Shown: piece by piece, positions 1 to 6,019 of the stretch
Position numbering within the stretch: position 1 is the stretch's first letter
Layout of the letters: each line of letters starts with the position of its first letter
NCBI GenBank assembly: GCA_902772625.1
Contig: CACYBP010000070.1
Location: forward strand, 1-8,623
Reading direction: 5' to 3'
DNA from: Oscillospiraceae bacterium
Lineage (GTDB): Bacteria > Bacillota > Clostridia > Oscillospirales > QAMX01
Length of the DNA: 8,623 nucleotides
The notes under the pieces: model-generated
What the model was told of the DNA's origin: nothing
The model's input: only the letters and a program-made list of their open reading frames with translations
Databases searched by the model: none
Program-made: the position numbers and the translations under genes

Positions 1-773
1 TGGGTGATCTTCCTCTGTTCACGAAACGATTCCTCAAGGGCTTCGGCCCGTTTCAGGCTTTCCTGTACCCGGACCTGTAAAAGGCGGTTCTCCTCGTCGA
101 CGATCCGCGCCTTGACCGAAAGGTTCAGCATCAGATGAAGGAACATGTTGACCGCCAGAAGAGACGTGCTGAAAAGAAGGGTTATGGAGGTCTCGGCGGG
201 ATCGTCCGCGTTGAGAACGCTTCTGATGGCGAAGGACAAACAGAAGATCGAATAGACGGGGATAAAGGCAAAGGACAGCGAAAGAGGGACGGTCCACGGT
301 TTCCTTTCCGGGATCCCGCTTCGTTTGAAAAGCAGGGACGCCGTAAAAGAGAAAAACACGAGCAGCGTGCGCGCCGCCACCGAGGAGATCAGAAAAACCG
401 CCGTGCCGGTCTCCTCAGAAAGATCCGCGGCCTGCGCCGTGATCAGGCGGCTCAGAAGCAGGACCGTATAATCCACCGCGAAAGAGACCGCCCAGAAGGA
501 AAGGACGATCAGAAGCTTTCTGTGGAAAGCGCCGTCAAAGCACACCGAAAAGACCGAAAGCCAGAGACACATTATGATCAATAAGCTCCCATACCCGCCC
601 GGTACGTTCAGAAAAGACACCGCCGTGTGGATAGCGCCGCCCGCTGTCAAAAGGGTCCAGAAGATCCAGGCACGGCTCTCCCGCCTGGGAAAAGCGGAGA
701 AGAACAGGATACACCCGCAGAAAAACTCGGAAAAGGACGTCAGCAGATTGATAAGGACCGGAATTAAATTCAT
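1..773 (-). CDS. Membrane sensor histidine kinase of the LytTR-partner (GHKL) type, N-terminal part only
   Basis: The frame is open from an ATG at 773 to the window edge, giving 257 residues and a partial codon (CA-). The N-terminal 220 residues are very hydrophobic, with about six or seven membrane segments near residues 3-28, 36-55, 62-80, 87-110, 125-149, 161-184 and 196-219. A charged, probably coiled-coil linker follows (about 222-255, EENRLLQVRVQESLKRAEAL). The last residues read REQRKIT followed by CA-, which fits the H-box start of AgrC/ComD-like kinases, so the phospho-accepting His and the ATPase domain lie outside the window. The start overlaps the response-regulator stop in an ATGA, with GGGAGG 6 nt upstream, which indicates translational coupling. 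The expected role is signal sensing at the membrane and phosphorylation of the LytTR regulator next door. Family assignment rests on topology, the linker and the partner, since no catalytic domain is visible. The ligand is unknown. Confidence 0.85.
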   Translation of the reverse strand, partial: MNLIPVLINLLTSFSEFFCGCILFFSAFPRRESRAWIFWTLLTAGGAIHTAVSFLNVPGGYGSLLIIMCLWLSVFSVCFDGAFHRKLLIVLSFWAVSFAVDYTVLLLSRLITAQAADLSEETGTAVFLISSVAARTLLVFFSFTASLLFKRSGIPERKPWTVPLSLSFAFIPVYSIFCLSFAIRSVLNADDPAETSITLLFSTSLLAVNMFLHLMLNLSVKARIVDEENRLLQVRVQESLKRAEALEESFREQRKIT

Positions 774-1492
774 GCATTCCTCCCGTTCCACCTGATCCAG
801 TCCGACAGTATTTCCCCGTAGTACGCGCGGGAACAGGGCAAAACGGCGCCGTTATCCAGAGCCGCCTCGTAACCGGAGATCCGGCGGCAGTGCATGAGAT
901 TGATCAGGTATTTTTTGTGGATGCGCAGAAAAGCGTGCGGAGCAAGATCGCGTTCCGCTTCCGCAATCATTTGATACACGGCGATCTCCTTCTCCTCCGC
1001 GCTTTCCCGGTGATAGACGCATTTCCGGCCGACCCCTTCCACGAAGAGGATCTCGCGGGCCGGGAGCTTTATCAGGGATTTTTTCACGTGAAGCGTAAGC
1101 TCGGCGGCGGAAAAATGAAGCTGCTCCATAACGTGCGTCATGACGGAGGGGAAATCCCGATCGAGATTCCTCTTCAAAAGGTAAGCCGTGGCCTTGACCA
1201 GGTATCCGTCGACGGCGAAATTGAGGTACCGGGACACGATCACGAGGGGAAGGAAGGGCCGGTCCCTGCGCACCCGGGCGGCGACTTCCATGCCGTTTTT
1301 CTCCCCCAGCACCACGTCCAGAAACAGAAGATCCAGAGACTGGTACGCGCTGTCCAGAAGCGCGTCCGCTTTCCCGTATTCCTCTATTTCCGCTTCGAGA
1401 CCGTTTTGCCCCAAATAGGTGACCAGAAGGGATCTGATATGGGCGCGGCTTTCCTCCTGATCGTCCAGTATGCCGATCTTCAGCTGCTCCAT
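770..1492 (-). CDS. LytTR-family response regulator (REC plus LytTR DNA-binding domain)
   Basis: This is a 240-residue two-component transcription factor. The receiver domain (about 4-122) has the acidic pair D10-D11, the phospho-acceptor D59 in LLFLDVVLGEKNG, switch residue S87 and K107. The proline that usually follows that lysine is Arg here (YLLKR). The C-terminal part (about 132-236) is a LytTR domain: KLPAREILFVEG, then the hallmark FLRIHKKYLINL at 188-199, as in AgrA, VirR and ComE relatives, which bind paired direct repeats in promoters. I chose the ATG at 1492 rather than a longer reading because AAGGAGGG lies 6 nt upstream and the REC fold begins at once (MEQLKIGILDD). A longer frame from 1558 would start upstream of the promoter's -10 element. 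The gene overlaps the sensor kinase by 4 nt. A direct repeat upstream of its promoter may be its own operator. The regulon is unknown. Confidence 0.95.
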   Translation of the reverse strand: MEQLKIGILDDQEESRAHIRSLLVTYLGQNGLEAEIEEYGKADALLDSAYQSLDLLFLDVVLGEKNGMEVAARVRRDRPFLPLVIVSRYLNFAVDGYLVKATAYLLKRNLDRDFPSVMTHVMEQLHFSAAELTLHVKKSLIKLPAREILFVEGVGRKCVYHRESAEEKEIAVYQMIAEAERDLAPHAFLRIHKKYLINLMHCRRISGYEAALDNGAVLPCSRAYYGEILSDWIRWNGRNA

Positions 1493-1498
1493 CCTTCT

Positions 1499-1506
1499 CC
1501 CTCCTT
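1499..1506 (-). promoter_or_regulatory. Ribosome binding site fixing the response-regulator start
   Basis: The minus strand reads AAGGAGGG, then six bases, then ATG. This near-perfect Shine-Dalgarno sequence selects the start at 1492 over the upstream in-frame extension. Confidence 0.9.
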
Positions 1507-1526
1507 TTCCGCATCCTCTTTTTGTC

Positions 1527-1558
1527 ATTATACTAACATCGAAACCCGGTCCCGTCAA
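1527..1558 (-). promoter_or_regulatory. Probable sigma-A promoter of the two-component operon
   Basis: On the minus strand a TTGACG -35 (1553-1558) is followed after 17 nt by TAGTAT (1530-1535) and after 20 nt by TATAAT (1527-1532), within GTTAGTATAATG. The best -10 hexamer is badly spaced and the well-spaced one is only 4/6, so this may be a weak, activator-dependent promoter. Transcription would start near 1520, about 28 nt before the ATG. Confidence 0.65.
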
Positions 1559-1576
1559 CGGAAAAAGCGGGCGATA

Positions 1577-1610
1577 TGCCGTTCATGACGATTAACTGCC
1601 TTTCATGACG
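1577..1610 (-). repeat. 14-bp tandem direct repeat upstream of the LytTR promoter, candidate operator
   Basis: On the minus strand, CGTCATGAAAGGCA (1597-1610) and CGTCATGAACGGCA (1577-1590) match at 13 of 14 positions and repeat with a period of exactly 20 bp, about two helical turns. They lie 18-57 bp upstream of the -35. LytTR regulators typically bind two direct repeats of about 9 bp spaced by roughly 12-13 bp upstream of a -35. The match to the published LytTR consensus is only partial, so binding by this regulator is an inference from position and geometry. Confidence 0.6.
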
Positions 1611-1646
1611 TCAAAACACGGGGCGATCCCTCTGAAAAGCGCGAAA

Positions 1647-1680
1647 GGCGCGGCCGAAGACGGCCGCGCCGGTTTTCTTT
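1647..1680. terminator. Intergenic GC hairpin after the flavin oxidoreductase gene
   Basis: A perfect 10-bp stem, GGCGCGGCCG / CGGCCGCGCC, has a 4-nt loop at 1657-1660. It lies about 40 nt beyond the stop of the oxidoreductase and should end that transcript. On the minus strand the trailing T-run is broken (TTTCGCGCTTTT). On the plus strand it is better (GGTTTTCTTT). It is best read as a bidirectional terminator. Confidence 0.7.
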
Positions 1681-1711
1681 CTCCAGACGCTTTCCTCTTC
1701 CGAAAGCGCCT

Positions 1712-2968
1712 TTATTCCCTGACCGGGTAGGTTTCCCGATCACGCACGACGCACCCGGTGGGCTTTCGCGCACCGATCAGGCGGCCGCAGCCGCCGCAGG
1801 CCAGGCAGGTCTTCCCGGGATCGATCCTTCCCGTGTCGCGAAGCTCCCGGGGGAAATCGGGATCGGCAAAGGCCATCCGGCCGAAAAGCACGTGATCGCA
1901 CACGCCCTCCTCCACGCATCCCGCGGCGTGGAGCCCCGCGAATTCGCGGAAATACGAAAAAGCGGTGCCCGATACCGTCATCTCCGGGCAGGCTTTTTTG
2001 ACCTGTCCGGTCAGGTCGGCGATCCGCGCGAGATCCAGGAGCGGATTCTTTTCGGCGGCCGCCGTCAGCGTCAGCCCCAGCGAGAGATTCAGAAAGGGCA
2101 TCCCCTCCCGGGCGAATTCCTTCACCAGGCGAACGGGTTCGGTCATATCAGGCGCGTCCCCGCCGTCCTTCCGGACCCCGAAGCCGTAGGGGTACGGCTC
2201 CCCGTCCCGGATCCCGAGCCGGGCGGTGACCAGAAAGCGCGCGTCCCGGTGGACCTTCGCGGCCTTCACCGCGTTCCGGGTGAGCCGGGTGCGGTTTTCA
2301 AAGCTCCCGCCGTACTTTCCCGGCCGCTCGTAGGCTGAAAGCAGCTCTCCCAGAAGATACCCGTGGCAGCATTTGATCTCCACCGCGTCGAAGCCCGCCT
2401 TCTTCGCAAGTCCGGCGAAGTTCCCCATTTCCTCCTCCACTGCCTCCAGCTCGCCGTCGGAAACGAGCTTTCCGGTAAAGCCCCGGAGCTTTTCGTCCCT
2501 TCCCGGGTAAAAGCGGGCGACCATCGGCCGTCCCTCGGCCATGCGGCCCGCGTGATGCGCCTGGATCACCAGATACGGCGCGAAGCCGTTTTGCCGGAGG
2601 CCCTCCTCCCGGATCCCGTCGGCGAGCCTCTGAAAGGCGGGGAGCGTTTTTTCGTTCAGCATCAGCTGATACCGGTGGCTCCTGCCGGCCTGCGACGTCG
2701 CCGTCGCCTCCAGCCAGATCAGCCCCGCCCCTCCCCGGGCGAAGCGCCCGTAGCGGCGGAAGGTCAGCTCGGACGGCGCGCCCGAGGGAAGGCTGTCCAC
2801 TCCCTCCATCGGCGCGACGCCGATCCTGTTTTCCAGGGTCACGCTCCCGAAGGAGAGCTTTTCCCGGAGGACCCCGGCGCTTTCGGCCAGGGGGATATGG
2901 ACGCCGTTTGCCTTTGCGTCGGCCCGGATCTCCTCCGGCGAGCGGTAACGGAACCAGTTCTGTGCCAT
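1712..2968 (-). CDS. Old Yellow Enzyme-family NADH:flavin oxidoreductase with a C-terminal cysteine cluster
   Basis: This 418-residue single-domain protein has an FMN-binding TIM barrel. Visible family signatures are NRIGVAPMEGVD (47-58), GAPSELTFRRYGRFARGGAGLIWLEA (63-88), the HH-AGR segment (138-142, usually HSGR), CCHGYLLGELL (200-210), RPGKYGGSFENRTRLT (215-230), the TAR arginine R250, and the phosphate-loop end VLFGRMAFADPDF (360-372). Near the C-terminus, C388, C391, C394 and C406 form C-x2-C-x2-C-x11-C. In the 2,4-dienoyl-CoA reductase and 2-enoate reductase relatives the similar cluster is C-x2-C-x3-C-x11-C and binds [4Fe-4S]; whether the shorter spacing still does is uncertain. Those multidomain relatives carry an extra FAD/NAD domain that is absent here, so electrons must come from NAD(P)H directly or from another protein. 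The likely reaction is reduction of an activated C=C bond; the substrate is unknown. It begins 71 nt after the phosphoglucomutase stop, with AAAGGGAG before its ATG and no obvious promoter of its own. Confidence 0.9.
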   Translation of the reverse strand: MAQNWFRYRSPEEIRADAKANGVHIPLAESAGVLREKLSFGSVTLENRIGVAPMEGVDSLPSGAPSELTFRRYGRFARGGAGLIWLEATATSQAGRSHRYQLMLNEKTLPAFQRLADGIREEGLRQNGFAPYLVIQAHHAGRMAEGRPMVARFYPGRDEKLRGFTGKLVSDGELEAVEEEMGNFAGLAKKAGFDAVEIKCCHGYLLGELLSAYERPGKYGGSFENRTRLTRNAVKAAKVHRDARFLVTARLGIRDGEPYPYGFGVRKDGGDAPDMTEPVRLVKEFAREGMPFLNLSLGLTLTAAAEKNPLLDLARIADLTGQVKKACPEMTVSGTAFSYFREFAGLHAAGCVEEGVCDHVLFGRMAFADPDFPRELRDTGRIDPGKTCLACGGCGRLIGARKPTGCVVRDRETYPVRE

Positions 2969-2992
2969 TATTCTCCCTTTCCCGATGAGAAA

Positions 2993-3035
2993 GGCGGGCG
3001 GAAAAACGACGCGTTTTCCCGCCCGCCGGTTTTTT
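2993..3035. terminator. Hairpin between phosphoglucomutase and the flavin oxidoreductase
   Basis: GGCGGGCGG (2993-3001) pairs with CCGCCCGCC (3019-3027). The stem extends by an A4/T4 pairing across one bulged C, and the loop is about 7-8 nt. The plus strand then has GGTTTTTT. The minus strand, in the direction of the genes, has only TTTCTC. It sits 12 nt beyond the phosphoglucomutase stop. It may be a partial terminator that lowers expression of the downstream gene, or it may block antisense transcription. Confidence 0.6.
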
Positions 3036-3039
3036 GTCG

Positions 3040-4764
3040 TCAGGCCCAGCCCTTGCAGGCCTCCGTCAGAGTCTTTTTGATCCTTTCGGCTTCCTCGCGG
3101 GAGGAGGCGCGGGTCATCACGTAGACCTTGACCTTGGGCTCGGTGCCCGAAGGACGCACCAGCACCTCGGCGCCGCCCTCCAGCGTGAAGCCCAGCACGT
3201 CGGACCCGGTGAGATGCGCGGGAAGCTTTTCTTCCTTTCCGTCTCCCCCGTCTCCGGTGATCGTGCCGGTGAGATAGTCGCTGACCTTCAGGGTCCTGAA
3301 GCCCGCGATCTCAGAAGGCGGCGTTTCGCGCAGGGTCTTCATCAAGGTCCGCATTTTCTCCAGACCGTCCACCCCCGGCATCACCAGATTCATGGTCTCC
3401 TCGGTGAAATAGCCGTAGGTCTCATAGCACTCGGCAAGCACGTCGTAAAGCGTCTTGCCCCGGAGGTGATAGTAAGCCGCCATCTCGGTCACCATGGCCG
3501 CCGCGCCCACGGCGTCCTTGTCCCGGGCGTAATCGCCCATCAGATAGCCGCAGGATTCCTCAAAGCCCAGAAGGAACTGCTTTCCCTCCGCAAGGTGCCG
3601 GTTCATGCGTTCGGCGATGAAGCGGAAGCCGGTGAAGCAGTAATCCAGCTCCACCCCGTTCGCCTTCGCTACCGCCTCGGCCATGCGGGTGGACACGCAG
3701 GAGGTGATCGCCACCGCGCGGTCGGAAAGGGTACCGCGCTCCCGGCGGCTCTTGATGATATAGTCCAGAAGCAGAACGCCCATCTGGTTGCCGGAGAGGC
3801 TTTCGTATCCGCCGTCGGAGGTGCGCACCACCGCGCCGAGCCGGTCGGCGTCGGGATCGGTGCCCACCAGAAGATCCACGTTCGCCTTTTTCGCCATGTC
3901 GATGGCGATGGCGAAGCCCTCTTTGTTTTCGGGGTTGGGGCTTTTCACCGTGGGGAAATTGCCGTCCAGGACCATCTGCTCCTTCACGGTGGTCAGGTTT
4001 TTCAGGCCGATCCGGTGAAGGATCTCCGGCACCTCCCGGTATCCCGCGCCGTGGAAGGGGGTGAAGATGATGGCGAAATCCTCCGCCTTCCGGACCGCGT
4101 CCGGATCGATGACGGTATCGAGGATCGCCTTGTAGAAGGCCTCGTCGGCGTCCTTGCCGAGAAGGGTGATCCGGCCGTCTTTTTTCGCCTCTTCAAAATC
4201 CGCGAGCTTCACGGCGAAGAGGTCGATCCCCCGGATCCTTTCGGACACCGCGGCGGCCACAGCGGTGGAAAGCTGCGCTCCGTCGTCCCCGTAGACCTTG
4301 TAGCCGTTGTATTCCTTGGGGTTGTGGCTGGCGGTGATGTTGATGCCGGCCTGATAGCCGTTTTTGCGGATGATAAAGGAGAGCTCCGGGGTGGGGCGCA
4401 GCTCGTCGAAGAGATAGACCCGGATCCCCTCTTCGGCCAGCACCCGCGAGGCGATCTCGGCGAAGAAGGTGCTGTTGTTGCGGCTGTCGTAGGCGATGGC
4501 GCAGCCCTTTTCGGCCGCCTCTTTCCCGAAGGAATTGACGTAGGCGGCAAGCCCCGCCGTGGCCTGGGCCACGGTGTAGCGGTTCATGCGGTTGATCCCC
4601 GCGCCCATGACGCCGCGAAGCCCCGCCGTTCCGAAGGAAAGCGGCGCGAAGAAGGCGTTTTCGATGGCCTTTTCGTCGTTCTTCATGGCCTCCAGCTCTT
4701 CTCTCAGAAGGGGGTCCAGATCGGGGCGGGAAAGCCATCTCTGATATTCCGTCATATAGCTCAT
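3040..4764 (-). CDS. pgcA: Phosphoglucomutase / phosphomannomutase (alpha-D-phosphohexomutase)
   Basis: This 574-residue cytoplasmic enzyme interconverts glucose-1-phosphate and glucose-6-phosphate, and possibly the mannose phosphates. All four phosphohexomutase motifs are present in order: the catalytic phosphoserine loop TASHNPKEYNGYK (S146), the Mg-binding loop GTDPDADRLG (D303, D305, D307), the sugar-specificity loop GFEESCGYL (E402, S404), and the C-terminal phosphate-binding loop RPSGTEPKVKVY (from R537). The N-terminus (FGTAGLRGVMGAGINRMN, 44-61) and the length match the Firmicute PgcA-type enzyme (about 580 residues). The start at 4764 has AAAGGA 8 nt upstream; a second in-frame ATG three codons later is less well placed. 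It follows galE by 31 nt with no terminator between, so the two are probably one operon joining UDP-sugar metabolism to glycolysis. The exact sugar preference cannot be read from the sequence. Confidence 0.97.
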   Translation of the reverse strand: MSYMTEYQRWLSRPDLDPLLREELEAMKNDEKAIENAFFAPLSFGTAGLRGVMGAGINRMNRYTVAQATAGLAAYVNSFGKEAAEKGCAIAYDSRNNSTFFAEIASRVLAEEGIRVYLFDELRPTPELSFIIRKNGYQAGINITASHNPKEYNGYKVYGDDGAQLSTAVAAAVSERIRGIDLFAVKLADFEEAKKDGRITLLGKDADEAFYKAILDTVIDPDAVRKAEDFAIIFTPFHGAGYREVPEILHRIGLKNLTTVKEQMVLDGNFPTVKSPNPENKEGFAIAIDMAKKANVDLLVGTDPDADRLGAVVRTSDGGYESLSGNQMGVLLLDYIIKSRRERGTLSDRAVAITSCVSTRMAEAVAKANGVELDYCFTGFRFIAERMNRHLAEGKQFLLGFEESCGYLMGDYARDKDAVGAAAMVTEMAAYYHLRGKTLYDVLAECYETYGYFTEETMNLVMPGVDGLEKMRTLMKTLRETPPSEIAGFRTLKVSDYLTGTITGDGGDGKEEKLPAHLTGSDVLGFTLEGGAEVLVRPSGTEPKVKVYVMTRASSREEAERIKKTLTEACKGWA

Positions 4765-4795
4765 AAGAAAGATCCTTTCTCAGAACGCCCGGGGA

Positions 4796-5812
4796 TCACT
4801 TTTCGTATCCGTTGGGATTCTGCGCCTGCCAGTTCCAGAGGTCCCGGCACATATCGAAGACGTCGCGTCTGGTCTTGAAGCCCAGCTCCTTTTCGGCGAG
4901 CGACGCGTCGGCATAGACCTCGGCGATGTCGCCCGGGCGGCGCGGCGCGATGACGTAGGGGATCTTTTTGCCCGAGGCCTTTTCAAAGGCCGCCACCATC
5001 TCCAGGACCGAGGTGCCCTTGCCGCTGCCGAGATTGTAGGTATAAACGCCCTTGCCCCCGGCGATCTTGCCCAGAGCCAGCACGTGGCCGTCCGCCAGGT
5101 CGCACACGTGGATATAATCGCGCACGCCGGTGCCGTCCCGGGTGGGATAGTCGTTGCCGTAAACCGAAAGTCTCTGGAGCTTGCCGCTGGCCACCTGGGC
5201 GATGTAGGGCATGAGGTTGTTGGGGATGCCCGCCGGATCCTCGCCGATGCGTCCCGAGGGATGCGCGCCCACCGGGTTGAAGTAGCGCAGAAGCGCCGCC
5301 GAAAGCTCCGGATCGGCCTTCGCGGTGTCGCGGATAATCTGCTCGCACATGATCTTGGTCCAGCCGTAGGGGTTGGTGGTGACGTAGGCGAAGGAGTTTT
5401 CGTTCACCGGCATCTCCTTGACCGAGCTGTAGACCGTGGCGGAGGAGCTGTACACCAGTTTTTTTACGCCAACCTCGCGCATGACCTCCAGAAGGGTGAT
5501 GGTGCCGAACACGTTGGTGTGATAGTATTCCAGAGGCTTCGCTACAGATTCGCCCACCGCCTTCAGCGCGGCGAAATGAATGACCGCGTCGGGCTTTTCG
5601 GCCTCGAACACCGCCTTCAGGGCGTCGCGGTCCAGAATATTCTTTTCATAAAAGGGGATCTTCTTGCCGGTCAGCTCCTCCACACGGCGGATCGCCTCGT
5701 AAGAGCTGTTGTCAAGATTGTCGATGCAGGCGACGTCGTACCCCGCCTCCAGAAGCGCCACGCAGGTGTGGCTGCCGATGTACCCGGCTCCGCCGGTGAC
5801 AAGAACCTTCAT
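4796..5812 (-). CDS. galE: UDP-glucose 4-epimerase
   Basis: This 338-residue extended short-chain dehydrogenase interconverts UDP-glucose and UDP-galactose using bound NAD. The N-terminal Rossmann motif is GGAGYIGSH (7-15). The catalytic set S124, Y149 and K153 (SSSATVY; NPYGWTK) falls at the same numbers as in E. coli GalE, which is also 338 residues long. YFNPVGAHPSG (177-187) and RRPGDIAEVYADAS (291-304) are further family signatures. The residue matching E. coli Tyr299, which excludes N-acetyl sugars, is Val299 here, so the pocket may also admit UDP-GlcNAc/UDP-GalNAc. GGGAGGA lies 6 nt upstream of the ATG. It is the first gene of its unit, behind a good sigma-A promoter and ahead of phosphoglucomutase. 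No galK or galT is in the window, so it may serve cell-surface glycan precursors as much as galactose use. Confidence 0.97.
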   Translation of the reverse strand: MKVLVTGGAGYIGSHTCVALLEAGYDVACIDNLDNSSYEAIRRVEELTGKKIPFYEKNILDRDALKAVFEAEKPDAVIHFAALKAVGESVAKPLEYYHTNVFGTITLLEVMREVGVKKLVYSSSATVYSSVKEMPVNENSFAYVTTNPYGWTKIMCEQIIRDTAKADPELSAALLRYFNPVGAHPSGRIGEDPAGIPNNLMPYIAQVASGKLQRLSVYGNDYPTRDGTGVRDYIHVCDLADGHVLALGKIAGGKGVYTYNLGSGKGTSVLEMVAAFEKASGKKIPYVIAPRRPGDIAEVYADASLAEKELGFKTRRDVFDMCRDLWNWQAQNPNGYEK

Positions 5813-5865
5813 ATACTGTCCTCCCTATATGGATAAGCTGGCTTTCCGCCGATTTCTCTTCTTTC

Positions 5866-5894
5866 AGTATAGCATAATTCTCCCCCGGTGACAA
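5866..5894 (-). promoter_or_regulatory. Sigma-A promoter of galE-pgcA
   Basis: The minus strand has TTGTCA (5889-5894), a 17-nt spacer, and TATACT (5866-5871) preceded by TGC, which makes an extended -10. Each hexamer matches consensus at 5 of 6. Transcription would start near 5859, giving a leader of about 46 nt. It lies just beyond the terminator of the preceding unit. Confidence 0.85.
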
Positions 5895-5917
5895 GAGCTC
5901 CCGGGCCGGAAAGGGGC

Positions 5918-5953
5918 AAAAAGACGGGACGCTTCCGGTCGAAGCGCCCCGTC
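5918..5953 (-). terminator. Intrinsic terminator of the VOC-glycosidase unit
   Basis: On the minus strand GACGGGGCGCTTC pairs with GAAGCGTCCCGTC (13 bp including one G-T pair) around a 5-nt loop, followed directly by TTTTT. It points the same way as the upstream genes and ends 24 nt before the galE -35, so it separates the two units. Confidence 0.92.
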
Positions 5954-5968
5954 GGGTAAGCTGCTCCT

Positions 5969-6019
5969 CCCCGCGGCGGCCGCCCTTCGCCTATCGCCGC
6001 CCCGGCGGGGACTTTTTTT
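5969..6019. terminator. Second hairpin directly after the glycosidase stop, T-run on the plus strand
   Basis: CCCCGC-GGCGGC (5969-5980) pairs with GCCGCC (5996-6001) and GCGGGG (6005-6010), with a 3-nt bulge (6002-6004) and a 15-nt loop. The plus strand then reads ACTTTTTTT. On the minus strand no T-run follows, and the run of A includes the glycosidase stop codon. As a terminator it would work on the plus strand, where no gene is seen. On the minus strand it may protect the mRNA 3' end. Confidence 0.5.

Noticed and set aside
135..777. Short frames on both strands at the left edge
   Set aside because: They are extremely Arg/Lys-rich or lack motifs. The minus frame from 773 running off the edge gives a coherent membrane protein with coiled-coil linker and ATGA coupling.
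1493..1558. 22-residue N-terminal extension of the response regulator
   Set aside because: It would start upstream of the predicted promoter -10, and the receiver domain begins directly at the ATG at 1492 behind a strong ribosome site.
1712..2968. Bile-acid (BaiCD/BaiH) or multidomain enoate reductase assignment
   Set aside because: The protein has 418 residues, lacks the FAD/NAD domain, and has a different cysteine spacing. No other bile-acid genes are nearby.
3034..4878. 614-codon open frame on the plus strand opposite phosphoglucomutase
   Set aside because: It is the antisense shadow of a gene carrying all four phosphohexomutase motifs. GC-rich codon use keeps the opposite frame open, and its protein shows no recognisable motif.
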